A stretch of 64,000 nucleotides of DNA. It comes from Chromera velia. Taxonomy: Eukaryota; Sar; Chromeraceae. The stretch lies in NCBI GenBank assembly GCA_018398765.1, contig JAHBMJ010004706.1:1-64000 (forward strand), written 5' to 3'. The notes below the pieces were generated by a model. It saw only the letters and a program-made list of their open reading frames with translations. It was not told the origin of the DNA and made no database searches. Positions 1 to 10,876 of this stretch are shown one piece after another; position 1 is the first letter of the stretch, and each line of letters opens with the position of its first letter. Both the position numbers and the translations under genes were made by a program.

Positions 1-8
1 TATGTGTG

Positions 9-51
<43 letters not shown>
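1..51. repeat. (TG)n microsatellite at window edge
   Basis: An almost pure TG/CG dinucleotide run ending in TGCAG. It forms the polypyrimidine-poor 3' end of an intron whose acceptor AG is at 50-51. Upstream sequence is outside the window. Confidence 0.9.
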
Positions 52-712
52 AAGTTCATGAAGGGAATCTACCCCGAGGGAGTGCGCGTGATTCCCCAAT
101 GGGAGATCAACTCCTACCACCCTGTGTCCTCCAGATTCCAACACGACACTTGGGAACTTGGGAGATTTGTTCTCTCCTTCTCTGGTCAGTGCCGTCTCCC
201 AATCAGCACTTCCCCTCACTACCAGATTCAAACATGAATAAGAGAAGACTTCTTTGTATGAATACAGACCACGAGGCAGAACATAAATATATAAGCATGT
301 AGACGACAGGATGGATCAGGGAGTGGACTGACACCTAAAGGGACAACAAAAAGGAGCCGGTCCGCCAATTCTGTCTTCTTTTTTACGCAAACCGATCGAA
401 GTGGAAAATACCCACCGAAGACACACCTTTTTCCGAACCTCTTTCCTGCGTCCAACTCCCTTCTTTGTGTAGATGCCTCCGGCCTTTTTTCGATCCCCCT
501 GCCTCTGCCCTTAATTCAGCATGCTTCTGTACCCGTCTCTTGATTATCCTTCAGGCACACCATCGGGCAGCTCTCCCGAAGTGATGAATCACCTGTACGG
601 GAACTACTACAGAATGTTCTGCGATTTGAACAGCAGAGTGCTCGATTTGAAAGGACTCCAGTGCATTCAGGTGGAAGACAGACTTCCATGGACACGAGAA
701 GATGCTAATTAA
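52..712 (+). CDS. C-terminal exons of a probable GT34 (GMA12/MNN10-type) glycosyltransferase
   Basis: This is the 3' end of a gene that starts before the window. Exons are 52-184 and 555-712 (stop TAA at 710-712). The intron 185-554 starts GTCAGT and ends TTCAG, and reading phase 1 is kept across it. The first exon encodes VRVIPQWEINSYHP followed by W..GRFVLSFSG. That order, 'V..IPQ..INSY' then 'GDFV.HFAG', is the C-terminal signature I know from GT34 galactosyl/xylosyl/mannosyltransferases of the Golgi lumen. About 50 further residues follow, including an aromatic stretch (HLYGNYYRMF), then the stop. The catalytic DxD part would lie upstream and is not seen, so the family call is moderate. 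No other reading gives a phased two-exon end. Confidence 0.5.
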
Positions 713-1220
713 AAAGATCTGCATACGTTTAATTTATTACGCTAGTTATTACGTTAACATGCTACCTAGCATGCTACAGCATTACTTTAATAATGGCTGC
801 AGCCTACATAAATCTGAACATAAATTTGTATGATGACTATAATCAATCAATCAATCAATCAATCAAACTATAATACTCAATTATCTTTTATCTACATCAA
901 CTATGATAGTCCATCAACTAGTAGATCAATTGGTTAAAACTTTTTTTTGTAGAATATCTGACTTAAAGACGCCTATTTTGGGCGGATTGCGATGGCGTAT
1001 GATGATGATGAAAGTATATATACAAAATAAACGAATATTCAATTAATTTTCAGATCTAGCTTCAGATATAAGCAATCATATAAGCATTGCTTTCTTTTAT
1101 TGTCAGTTGCATACAAAGCTAGTACTTAGTTTACTACTAGGTTTACTAGCTATAGAAATTCACCGTTTAAATTCATTGTTTAAATTCACTTAAATTCATT
1201 GGCGTTTATCAAACTTCATC
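713..1220. other. AT-rich intergenic, no gene seen
   Basis: This holds a short (ATCA)n run near 842-866. A roughly 50-bp segment at 966-1015 recurs inverted near 5298-5350. Another stretch near 1183-1201 is the reverse complement of a repeat found at 5570 and 25346. No open frame with coding character is seen. Confidence 0.6.
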
Positions 1221-1224
1221 TAGG

Positions 1225-2115
1225 CATGAATGAATGAATGAATGAATGAATGAATGAACTTTGAATGAATGAATGAATGAATAAATGAATGAACTTTGAA
1301 TGAATGAACTTTGAATGAATGAATGAATGAATGAATGAATGAATGAACTTTGAATGAATGAATGAATGAATGAATGAACGAACGAACGAATGAATGAATG
1401 AATGAATGAATGAATGAATGAATGAACTTTGAATGAATGAACTTTGAATGAATGAATGAACTTTGAATGAATGAACTTTGAATGAATGAATGAATGAATG
1501 AATGAATGAACTTTGAATGAATGAATGAATGAACTTTGAATGAATGAATGAATGAATGAATGAACTTTGAATGAATGAATGAATGAACTTTGAATGAATG
1601 AATGAATGAACTTTGAATGAATGAACTTTGAATGAATGAATGAATGAACTTTGAATGAATGAACTTTGAATGAATGAACTTTGAATGAATGAACTTTGAA
1701 TGAATGAATGAATGAATGAATGAATGAATGAACTTTGAATGAATGAACTTTGAATGAATGAACTTTGAATGAATGAATGAATGAATGAATGAATGAATTA
1801 GAATGAATGAATGAATGAATGAATGAATGAGTGAATGAATAGATGAAGGAAGGCAGGAAGGCAGGAAGGAAGTGAGAAAAGACTAACAGTCACTAACTGA
1901 CTGACTGACTGACTGACTGCCTGAATGAATGAAGGAATAAATGAATGAATGAAGGAGCGAATGACTGACTGACTATCTGACTGATTCATTGTAGGAAAGA
2001 ATGAATGAATGAATTAATGAAGGAAGGAAGGAAGGAAGACATAACTGACTGACTCGAGGAAGGAAAGAAGGAAGGAAGAAAAGGCTAACTGGCTCACTGA
2101 ATGAATGAATAAATG
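1225..2115. repeat. Compound (ATGA)n minisatellite
   Basis: About 575 bp (1225-1800) alternates blocks of GAATGAAT with a recurring spacer ACTTTGAATGA, giving irregular higher-order units. It then degrades into GAAGGAAGGA, CTGACTGACTGA and AATGAATG stretches up to about 2115. Stop-free frames through it are repeat artefacts. Confidence 0.95.
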
Positions 2116-2214
2116 AATACATGAATGTCTAAGCCGATGGAGCGGAGCTCCTGGCAGTCCATGGTCCTGCGTCATCAAGCGAGCCCACGCGAGCCCTGCA
2201 CGTGCCGTACCCTT

Positions 2215-3612
2215 TCACAGAAAACTTTTCACTCCCGGAATGAGTCTGACAAGAAAGGTAAGCAGCACACTGGCACCGAGACTAAGCACGGCCGTGTACA
2301 GAAACCCACCGAAAAGGACACCATCATTGCTCAACCTTGTTGTACTGCCCCCCGGCCCATCTGGCCAGCTGATGTCTGTCCCTGTGGCCCCCTCATAAAT
2401 TTTGATGAACGAAAAGGTAATCACCACCACAACCCACGAATGGAGCAGGAAAACTCCATACGAAAAAGGGGCCAGCCTATTCAGAATGCCTTCTTGATCC
2501 GTGCACAGCTGCTGGAACAAATCGATAGCCAGTACACCGAGGCAGATGCCTGCGGGGGCCAAAAGGACTTGGCAGACAATCACAAAAAGAAAAAACAAAA
2601 GACTCGGATCCCCCCCCACGTTGATCACAGGATTCTCTGGCAACAGAAGCAAAGCCGCTACGAACACCAGCACAGCAGACACACCGGCAACGCCTGCCGA
2701 CACTGTGCGCATACCCCTCGGCAGCCTGTCACTGAGCCAACCGTTTCTTCCTGCCAGAGTCCCACCGGCATACCACAGCGCGTTGTGCAACCCGTTGCCG
2801 GGCCCGACAAGCGGCATTCCCATGAACGCCGGGGACGCTGCGAAGATCCCGAGGGTCACGTCCACTCCCAGCTGGAGGACGGAGACCCCGAAAGAGATCA
2901 GGTTCAGAGTGCCGATAGAGGGCAGATCCATGAACATTTTGGGGCCCTCCAGGTGGGCATACACGGAGGAGAAAAGCATCAACCAGAGAAGAAACCAGGT
3001 AACTCCCAACGAAGGAAGGTAGCTGATAGGAAGGGGAGGGTCCCGAAAGGCTGAATTGGCTGCGGTGTTCAATCCCGCATCCACAATGAAGGTAAAGACA
3101 AAAAAGGGAAGCGACATTCTCCAAACGAGCGTTTTGAGAAACGCACTTGGCCCCTTCTTGTCGCAGGAAGATGGGGCAAAAGTCCCGGAAATGAAGAAAA
3201 ACAAAGGGACTGCGAAGGACTTCACGAGAACAAAGACTGCAGTCCCTATCGCACGATAGAAGTTTGGATACCACCCGATGGTTAGATACCAACCAAGACC
3301 AAGGAAAGCAACACCACTATGACCAACGACAACCAAACACATCAAAAAGGTCTTCAAAGAATCCACCCAGACCTGCCTCCCCCCTCCTGGCTTGTTTTTG
3401 GGTTTTTCGGGCACTGCAGACTCTGCGTCTGAGCCAGAGGGAATTGCTGGGGCCCACACATAGGTGCTTAGGAGCACCCCTGTCCACAGGACTGCCGCAA
3501 GGATCATACTCAGGGAAATGCCAAATCCTGCGAAGACGTTGGCCAGAAGGATAGCAACGATGGCGGCAACTGTGAGGGCCGCCGCCCAAATCGTCATAGC
3601 AACTTTCTGCAT
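2215..3612 (-). CDS. Acyltransferase-3 family polytopic membrane protein
   Basis: A single 465-codon frame starts at ATG 3610-3612 and ends with TGA at 2215-2217; no intron is needed. The protein has roughly ten hydrophobic helices. After two N-terminal helices and a Gly/Pro-rich linker (about residues 58-80) comes WVDSLKTFLMCLVVVGHSG. This matches the start of the acyltransferase-3 (OafA/MdoC-like) domain, with the Asp at about 84 and the conserved His at about 98. Family members transfer O-acyl groups to sugars or other acceptors on membranes. The last loop (about residues 400-430) is Gly/Asp-rich and less conserved. It is transcribed divergently from the secreted-protein gene at 4308. The donor and acceptor of the acyl group cannot be told from sequence. 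Confidence 0.8.
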   Translation of the reverse strand: MQKVAMTIWAAALTVAAIVAILLANVFAGFGISLSMILAAVLWTGVLLSTYVWAPAIPSGSDAESAVPEKPKNKPGGGRQVWVDSLKTFLMCLVVVGHSGVAFLGLGWYLTIGWYPNFYRAIGTAVFVLVKSFAVPLFFFISGTFAPSSCDKKGPSAFLKTLVWRMSLPFFVFTFIVDAGLNTAANSAFRDPPLPISYLPSLGVTWFLLWLMLFSSVYAHLEGPKMFMDLPSIGTLNLISFGVSVLQLGVDVTLGIFAASPAFMGMPLVGPGNGLHNALWYAGGTLAGRNGWLSDRLPRGMRTVSAGVAGVSAVLVFVAALLLLPENPVINVGGDPSLLFFLFVIVCQVLLAPAGICLGVLAIDLFQQLCTDQEGILNRLAPFSYGVFLLHSWVVVVITFSFIKIYEGATGTDISWPDGPGGSTTRLSNDGVLFGGFLYTAVLSLGASVLLTFLVRLIPGVKSFL

Positions 3613-4307
3613 TGTCCTGCGTTCAGCGGAATCAACAAGGGAGGCGGACAGTACGAAGACTCCGATGCGTATGCGACAATCCGAACTTCAAATGGATGCT
3701 TAGCTGTCAAAGCAACAGCGAGGTCAGAAAGAACCGGTGAGCCGGTAGACTGAGACTAGCTGCTTCGTGGAGTGTCAAGGAGCGCGCATACAGGTCTTGT
3801 GCTTTTACAGTTCATGCCATGGGAATAAGACCTATGGCCCACTGAACTGCATGAAGACAAGTCTGACAAGTCCATTCCTGACATCTCCTGACCTGCAGGG
3901 AGACTGCCAGACATCTGCCAGACCGTCCGCGCGTGCAATCGCGTATCCAAGTTCCATCGCGCGAAGCTCTTGCAACACTCTGCAACACATGCATGCATGC
4001 AGGCGGCGCGTTTGTGCTCGCGGGTGATTCGCGGGTGTTGCACGAAGCAAGAATGGTCCAACTCGCGTAGACGGCTAGATCATTTCGAGATGCTTGCGAA
4101 GCAGCAAATGATGGTTCCGATGGAGTCCTTCAACAAGGTGAGCCCTCTTCAATCGGGGATGTCTATCAATATTCAAGGTCCGTTGCACGCAGAGTGTTGA
4201 TCGCCACTGATAATGGTTCAACTGGGGGGTGCAAGAACGTGCATCGAAGGGAGACTGTGAGGTCTGGGTCACTGATTTTGTCCGGATCCTGCGCGCGCAA
4301 ATTGTCC
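3613..4307. promoter_or_regulatory. Divergent intergenic region (candidate bidirectional promoter)
   Basis: About 695 bp separate the two divergent start codons. The region has no coding frame I believe in. It contains short ATGCATGC palindromes near 3990. I see no certain core promoter element; the call is positional. Confidence 0.35.
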
Positions 4308-4877
4308 ATGCGTCACCCCTCTTCCACATCTAGTCTGGTGTTCCTGGTGATGTCCTCCTACACGCTGCACACTGTGCAGTGCTCTGCGTACCCCAGTCTG
4401 CTCGGCGTGTGGTCTTCTGGGTTGAACGAGGTGATTACGTTTTGCTCTTTTGACACCAGACTGAAAGTCTACGCTGGACGGACGCACTGGCCGGACACGC
4501 CGTTCAACCAGGATAGCGCTGCAATCACAGTGGTTGAGTATTGGGATGATGAGACAGGGGATTTGTCCTACAAGGGGGTGGGGTCATCATCGAACGGTCA
4601 ATACACATGCGAATGGAGAGTGCAAGAGGCGTCTCTCTCTGAGTTGCCATCTCAGTCTTCGGCTTCGAACACCACCTCTCCAAGTTCTGAAGAGGTCGCA
4701 GTTCCTGGCGCGGCAGTCGCGTATGGCAAGTACACTTTCCTGAATGCACCAACCTCGGGACATTCATACGGGGAGTCGGGGGAGTGGAATTTGAGTTTTT
4801 TAAGGGATGCCTTGCCAGAGGAGTGCGAACAGGTCCTCAATCCAGACGACATCCCATTACAGTTGGTGAACATGTAG
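4308..4877 (+). CDS. Small secreted protein of unknown function
   Basis: I chose the ATG at 4308 because it is followed at once by a signal-peptide-like stretch (MRHPSSTSSLVFLVMSSYTL then HTVQCSA). The frame stays open upstream to 4194 but without another ATG. The mature part is about 165 residues, with several Cys and Trp, a WDDETGD stretch, and a Ser/Thr-rich middle near 4650-4690. It ends at TAG 4875-4877. No introns are apparent. I do not recognise a family. The signal peptide and spaced cysteines suggest a secreted or cell-surface protein. Confidence 0.5.
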   Translation: MRHPSSTSSLVFLVMSSYTLHTVQCSAYPSLLGVWSSGLNEVITFCSFDTRLKVYAGRTHWPDTPFNQDSAAITVVEYWDDETGDLSYKGVGSSSNGQYTCEWRVQEASLSELPSQSSASNTTSPSSEEVAVPGAAVAYGKYTFLNAPTSGHSYGESGEWNLSFLRDALPEECEQVLNPDDIPLQLVNM

Positions 4878-6890
4878 CTCGGGATTGTGTTGCTCTCTGG
4901 GTGCAGTGAAACACAGAGTGATGGCCTGTCTCTTTCCCTCCTGCAAGTCCTGGCCAATGATCTTTCCTGCCGGTATCTAGTACACCGATAGTGAAGCACA
5001 AAGAAGGGGGTGACACTCCCCTAAGCTAGGCTCGTGATTGATCTGACCGGCTGGTATCCAGCACTCCGTTGCTGACCTTGCGAACAGTGTCTTACAGGGC
5101 AATGTGTTACTAGATGTGTTCCACTTTCTTGCCTTGTTTCTGCTGACTACATTATTCTGATTTTTCTTTTACCGTCATACGACAATACTGGCGATCGGGC
5201 TCAGTCAGAGTCAGTCTGAGCTTTCAAAGTATTAACCACCAGGTCAATCAGTCACGTTACATAAATACATTGTGCATAATTACAAAAATTATTGTCTTCA
5301 TCATCGTACGCCATCGCCATCCGATTCGGCCGATAAATAGGCGTCTAGCGTTCGACGGCAACACACGAGGCAGCTCGGTTCTTTATAACAGCACTTCACT
5401 TTGATTTATACTTAATTCAACCAAGATGCTTGTTTTCAGACTCTTCTACTTCAAATTCTACTTCATGCAGGAGCAGCATCTTTGCACATAAATAAAACTG
5501 CATTGTTGATAAAAAATATTAGTTAACAAACTTTCAGTAATTGATATCTTACATCGTAAAACTGCATAAGTGAATTTACAAATGAATTTAAGTGAATTAA
5601 TTTGCATGAATTCTCATGAATTTAAGCATTAAATTTAGAATCTTTTATATGAACTTAAATGATTGTAAGTGAGGTTTGAATGTAAATTCTTGTAAATTCT
5701 CAGCTATCCGTTTTGTAATTACAGTCACTCGATCTTGGCAAATGATCTTAATGTTATTTTTGATTACAATGTCAGCTTCTTTCAGTCTGAAGTTAATTTT
5801 GAAGTTGTGTATGAGTCTGAACATGTACATGTAGAAAATTGTAGAAGATAATCACTGCTAGTTGTCTACAATTATTTGCAATACGTTCTAAACAGAAAGA
5901 TCATTGTCACATGCAGGGGGTTGATTGTCAAAAGGAGAAGCACTGTGCAGACGAGATGACATCACGACACTTAACTTTAATCTAGATTTATCTAGACTTC
6001 AGTAGTATGTATACTGCTGCCAACTACTGCTGGCAGGTGTCTCACGTGGAGTATCAGTTGTTTATGATGTACTACAATGCGTTTTGGACAGGAACATTTT
6101 TCTCACTGTAATCTTACATACATGGGGTTGAAGTGTGGCACGATCGATGTTAGACATTATCAGACTTCTTGATTAAACTGGAAACTCTTGCCAGAGCGGT
6201 GGGGCCCAGCTAGTGCGCACCGCGCCGGCCGGCCATGCACGCCTAGCTAGCTTCATAGTTTTTTGCACGCTGCCGCGCCGGGGCCTTTTTAATTCTTCCT
6301 GCATACCTGCATCTATCGGTCGATACATGGTTGTTAGTGTTGACTTGGATCTGACTTAGTCAAAGCCAAAAGAGCTATATACATATAGAATATTACAGAA
6401 TGGCAGAAACATTCTGCTTCACTCGATCAATGCACAAAAGAAAATTAAAATGAGCAGCAGCAATCCCACAAATACGCAGAAGCCAGCAAGAAAAACTTTT
6501 TTTTGTGATTCACAATCAAAGAAAAGTGGCGTCTTTGATCTTGTTTGCGTTACAATGCTAGCTGGTAGTGTTGCGCAACACTGTATACTCTACACCCCTT
6601 CGACTGTCGATCGATCTTTCTCATCCCTTTCCTACACAAACTAAAGAAAAAATCTCTGCGAAGGTATTTTGTATGCAATTTTATTTGTTCAGCTCACCCC
6701 TGAAATTTAATTTTCCCGAAGTCTCCCAAACAAAAGGAGAACAGAGCTGTTGTTCTATCGTCATCTCTTCTTCTTGCTCTTTTTAGGTGTTTTTTTGCAT
6801 GCACTTGCATGAAAAACCAGGCTGCTGCTTTCAAATGTCTCTTTATCGGTGACGGTGTGGTCATAGAATGGGTTAGTGTCCGTGCAGAAT
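4878..6890. other. AT-rich intergenic with dispersed repeats
   Basis: No gene is supported. Notable contents are an inverted partner (about 5298-5350) of 966-1015, and a 29-bp sequence at 5570-5598 identical to 25346-25374. There is also a GC-rich island at 6195-6300 containing GCGCCGGCCGGCC, which stands out from its AT-rich surroundings. Frames near 5645 and 6450 look non-coding. Confidence 0.6.
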
Positions 6891-6899
6891 GCAAAATAT

Positions 6900-6924
6900 G
6901 CTCTCTCTCTTTCTCTCTCTCTCC

Positions 6925-7001
<77 letters not shown>

Positions 7002-7040
7002 CCTCCCTCCCTCCCTCCCTCCCTCCCCTCCCCTCCCCGT
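6900..7040. repeat. (CT)n microsatellite grading into CCCT repeats
   Basis: A pure CT run of about 100 bp passes into CCTCCCTCCC. Serine/leucine-rich frames over it are artefacts. Confidence 0.95.
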
Positions 7041-7476
7041 CTTTTCCTTACCCTTTAAAATTCTTCTTGTGCAGTATATCCTTCCGTTTCTATTTTTAGA
7101 TCTTCGTCTGTTTGTTTTTGCTGTGTCTGACTGCAAATCGTGCATGCATGTGTCCATCTACCTGTCTCCATCTCTCCGACTCCTAGCTCGTCAGTCAGAC
7201 AGACCATCCGTCAGACAGACACTCACTCACTTATTGATTCAGCATGGTAGTTAGTCAGTCAATCAGCCAGTCGGTTAGTCATAAAGTCCGTCCCTCTGTC
7301 AGTCTGTCCACGGCCGTTCGTCTCTCTTTTTCACACACTCCTTGTCCCGGTTGAATTACGGATGGTTGCATTAGTCTGATTTTATCCTGTGTGTTCTTGT
7401 CTTATGTGGTGCTCTGTGTTTTCTTGTCTTATGGATAACATTATTTTTTTGCCTGTGTTCTTGCTTCTTATTGCAG

Positions 7477-9082
7477 AAAGAGTGAAGAAGAGTAAGGGCA
7501 ACAACGCTAAACTGAGGGCCGATTTGGCAAAGGAACCCATCGAGGTGGCGTAGACAAACTCTGTCAAGGTACGTCCGCCTCTCGTCTCCCTCTTTCTTAA
7601 TTAATCAATCGACGCTTCAGATGGTGACCCGGCCAAAGCTCTGCCTCTCCTCTTTCCCTGCAAACCCCACGGATAGATGCACAAGAACGGAAAGAAAGTC
7701 AATTCAGAATCTCTGATTTGGCTTTATTCTTGGAATTAAGGAGAGTGTTTTATCTAATCTTATTCAGTGCACGTTTGAGTGTTTGCAATTTCTCCTCGTC
7801 CCTAGTCTTTTTGTGCTTTTGCTGTATTCTCTATTGTCTGCTTCTTGCTGCTTTTTGTAGAAATTGGACGAGCTTCTCGTGGTACTGCGAAAGGCGACAG
7901 ATGTTGGAATGTGTTCCTGGCCATAAACTTGTACCTTCTTCTGGTAAACGTCTCTTGGGAAGTTGTTGCCGTCTGTTTTTATTTTAAATATTACGGGAAG
8001 ATTGTTGGTGGTCGCAGGGCTGGCAGGAGACAATTTCCTTGTGAAAAGCTGCCGCACGCACTGCAACTGTCTCTGAGACTTAACCTCAATGGAAGAGAGT
8101 GGTGGGGGGGGCGTGCGTTCTCTTTTCATCCCGGCGTGGGCATTAGGGGAGGGCCCGTGCTTGATGTGTATTTCTACAAAGAAGTTGGCCTCTCTTCCCT
8201 CTTCCTATTGGTCAGCGTCTTTTTTCTGTTTCTCCCCGATTTTAGAGCAGCTGTCTTCGTGGTGAAACTAAACAGAACTGTCATGGAGGATATGTGGACT
8301 CGCAGGGGGGAGCTTTCTTCGAATGGATTTTGGAAGATTTTAATCAATGCGGGAAGGGCAGCAGAGAGATACGGCACGACGTTCAACCCCCTTCTGCATG
8401 CTAGAAGAAGAAACACCCGACCAGGCAACAGTTGTGTCTGTGAGAATCAATCGGCTTGCTATGCGGGCCAAGTTTGTTGGGAGAGTCAAAGCCTTCCTCC
8501 GTAGTATGAAGCTAGACATCCAAAACCTACTTGGGGAGCTGGCGAGAATGGGCATGCGGTGGCGGGCTGTGAAGGCGGCAGTGGCTTTGGCAGAAAGACG
8601 AGGACAGGACGTGGTTGCTGCCCTATACGCCATCGAATCTATGGAGACCAAAAACCAGAACGATACGAAAGCTAAAATAGTAAAAGAGACCCACCCTGCT
8701 ACTATAAATTTGTTCAGAGCCACAGCATCCATTTGATGCTGCCCAAAGGGGAGTTGATGACTTTCGAGCCCTTCAATCTGAATGGTGAGTCGATCAACAT
8801 GCGCTTTCGCGCACAGCTGATCGCGCAAGCAGCTATACGCGTGCAATGCAATACATGTGCGTGCGGCTACACCAAAAGACACCAAATTTGCAAACGGATC
8901 GTATTAATTGAATTTACGTGCGGTGGGAAGGCGCGCTCCACACAACCGCAACCTGAAGTGTGGATGACTACCCATGTTTCTCCCTTTGCTGTCCTTTTCT
9001 GCAGTATGGCAACTCGCCAAGCAGCTCCAGGAGAAAGCCGATGCTCTACAGAACAACAAAAACATTATTCTTTTGCACTATG
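7477..9082 (+). pseudogene. Decayed or fragmentary multi-exon gene, unknown family
   Basis: Several exon-like blocks lie on the plus strand. Block 7477-7568 has a TTGCAG acceptor, a GTACGT donor and lysine-rich coding; 7861-7943 is preceded by TTTGTAG and encodes KLDELLVVLRKATD. Block 8400-8698 has a long open stretch rich in Arg/Ala/Leu; 8718-8784 encodes LPKGELMTFEPFNLN with a GTGAGT donor. Block 9005-9082 (CTGCAG acceptor) encodes WQLAKQLQEKADALQ with a GTGAGC donor. The last two are in matching phase. Some blocks contain in-frame stops, so the locus is broken or my exon choice is wrong in places. The donors here do not follow the GTC pattern of the intact genes. I recognise no family. Confidence 0.35.
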
Positions 9083-9109
9083 GTGAGCTTTAAAGAGAGT
9101 AAAAGGAAG

Positions 9110-9304
9110 AATACAAAAAGATAAGTAGGTGTGGAGATAGAGAGAAAGAAAGGGAGAGGCAGAGAGATCGGGATAAACTGGGGAGGGGGCGGGGGCAGAG
9201 CAAAAAACGAAGCAAAAGCAGACGAAGAGAAAAAAAGGAGGAAAAAAAGAAAGAAAGAAAGAAAGAAAGAAAGAAACAAACAAAGAAAGAAAGAAAAAAA
9301 AAAA

Positions 9305-9336
<32 letters not shown>

Positions 9337-9660
9337 GAAGGAAGGAAAGAAAGAAAGAAAGAAAAAAAGAAAGAAAGAAAGAAAGAAAGACAAAAAGAAA
9401 GACAAAAAGAAAGACAAAAAGAAAGAAAGAAAGAAAGAAAAAAAGAAAGAAAGAAAGACAGACAGACAAACAGAAAGAAAGAAAAAAAAAAAGAAAGAAA
9501 GAAAGAAAGACAGACAGACAGATAGACAGACAGAAAGAAAGAAAGAAAGAAAGAAAGGAAGGAAGGAAGGAAGGAAGGAAGGACAGACGGACGGACGGAC
9601 GGACAGAAGGAAGGAAGGAAGGAAGGAAGGAAGGAAGAAAAGAAGAAAGCACCCCACGGT
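9110..9660. repeat. (GAAA)n / (GGAA)n / (GACA)n purine microsatellite
   Basis: About 550 bp of almost pure purine tetranucleotide repeats with GACAGACA and GGACGGAC patches. Long Lys/Arg frames on + and Phe/Ser/Leu frames on - are artefacts of the repeat. Confidence 0.95.
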
Positions 9661-9990
9661 TGATTTTCACGGAAGAAGGCAGAGGAGGAGGGGGGGGCTG
9701 AAGAAGCCGAGTCCGGACGAAAGAAGAAGAAGAAGAAGAAGGCAGCAGGGACCGAGGAAGAACACAAAAAGAAGCCGAGTTCACGCAATTTCATGTCTTT
9801 CATTCATTTATTCATGCATGCATGCATTCATTCAATGACATTCATTCATTCATTTAAAAAGAGAAACAAGGAATACAGATCAAAAGAACGGTTTGAAAAC
9901 AGAAACAGCTAGTCTTTGTATGGGCCTCTTGAAGTGCACAATGTATAAAGAAGTAAGAAAGTATTCCACGGTGCGAGGACGATGTACAAG

Positions 9991-9994
<4 letters not shown>

Positions 9995-10039
<45 letters not shown>

Positions 10040-10045
10040 GAAAGA
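9995..10045. repeat. (GA)n microsatellite
   Basis: A pure GA run of about 40 bp followed by GAAAGAAAG. Confidence 0.95.
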
Positions 10046-10084
10046 CAAGTTTTGACTTCGGTTCTCTTTTCAAAAAAGAAGACA

Positions 10085-10876
10085 GGAAGAAAATGCAAAA
10101 GATCTGGTCGGGGTCGGTCATTTTGGTCTGTCACCTGGAGTTTGTCGAACTGGAGATGGAGAGAATTTGATTCACTTCTTGGTACAAGCTTTATAACGTA
10201 TATGAAAGGTGGTAGGTACCAAAAAATCTTAGAGAGGAAGTATGGGAAGGAATTTGACAAGCCGCCGGATCAGCAGGATACAAAAAATCCACAAGACGCG
10301 AATGACCGGGAACCCTACAACGAGAAAACGCAGGTTTGCATCTCTTTTATGAAGTTGATTGTGCTTCTGGTCCTTCTCTATGTAGGGTGGTCGCTCCTAG
10401 AACTTCGTAAAGAAGAAGACCGGGAGAGAGTGGTCGACTGAAAAGAGTGGGACCAGAAGCATGAGGATGCCATCAATAAGATTGTGTGGCGGACGGCTTA
10501 TGAGGGGGAGAAGCTGACCAACGCTCTCTAGAAGGAGTTTGAGAGGAGAATGGACAGAGCCTGGTACTCCTCTCGCTCAGCTTCAGAAGGTACGCAAGGT
10601 CGCTGCCAAGTCCAAGCCCATGAAGAAGAACCATCCCTTCTCGGACTACTCCACCTCTGAAGAGGACAAGAATCCTAAGACCAACACCAAGAAGAAGACT
10701 GCCATGCTAAAGCAGCTGGCAGGAATCTATCCATCTCCGCTTCCACCTCAGCCCCGGCCTCGGCTAGGCCCAAGCGCACCGCCACCCCGTATTTGACCTT
10801 TGCTGCCATGAAGAATACCTTTTCCATGAGCATCAACGAGGTTAAGATTTATCAGAAACTCTTCAAGGAGGAGTAA
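10085..10876 (+). pseudogene. Decayed lysine-rich coding region, unknown family
   Basis: Coding-like text on the plus strand includes RYQKILERKYGKEFDKPP near 10215-10265. A basic/acidic block follows near 10400-10580 (EWDQKHEDAINKIVWRTAY). Then comes a Lys-rich part, KKNHPFSDYSTSEEDK, near 10620-10670. A last stretch near 10765-10876, PKRTATPYLTFAAMKN, faintly recalls the start of an HMG box and ends in TAA. In-frame stops and frame changes separate these pieces. It may be the 3' part of the same broken locus as 7477-9082. The HMG likeness is weak and unproven. Confidence 0.3.

Noticed and set aside
840-866. (ATCA)n runs here and at 47045-47085 as tails of further LINE copies
   Set aside because: The flanks share nothing with the 3' end of the LINE at 37.7 kb.
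2125-3054. Plus-strand 309-codon frame opposite the acyltransferase
   Set aside because: Antisense shadow. The minus frame has membrane helices and a family signature; this one has none.
6809-7254. Ser/Leu-rich frames
   Set aside because: They come from the CT repeat at 6900-7000 read in three frames.
9131-9838. Long Lys/Arg-rich (+) and Phe/Ser/Leu-rich (-) open frames
   Set aside because: They are translations of a GAAA/GGAA microsatellite in several frames at once, with no start context or splice partners.
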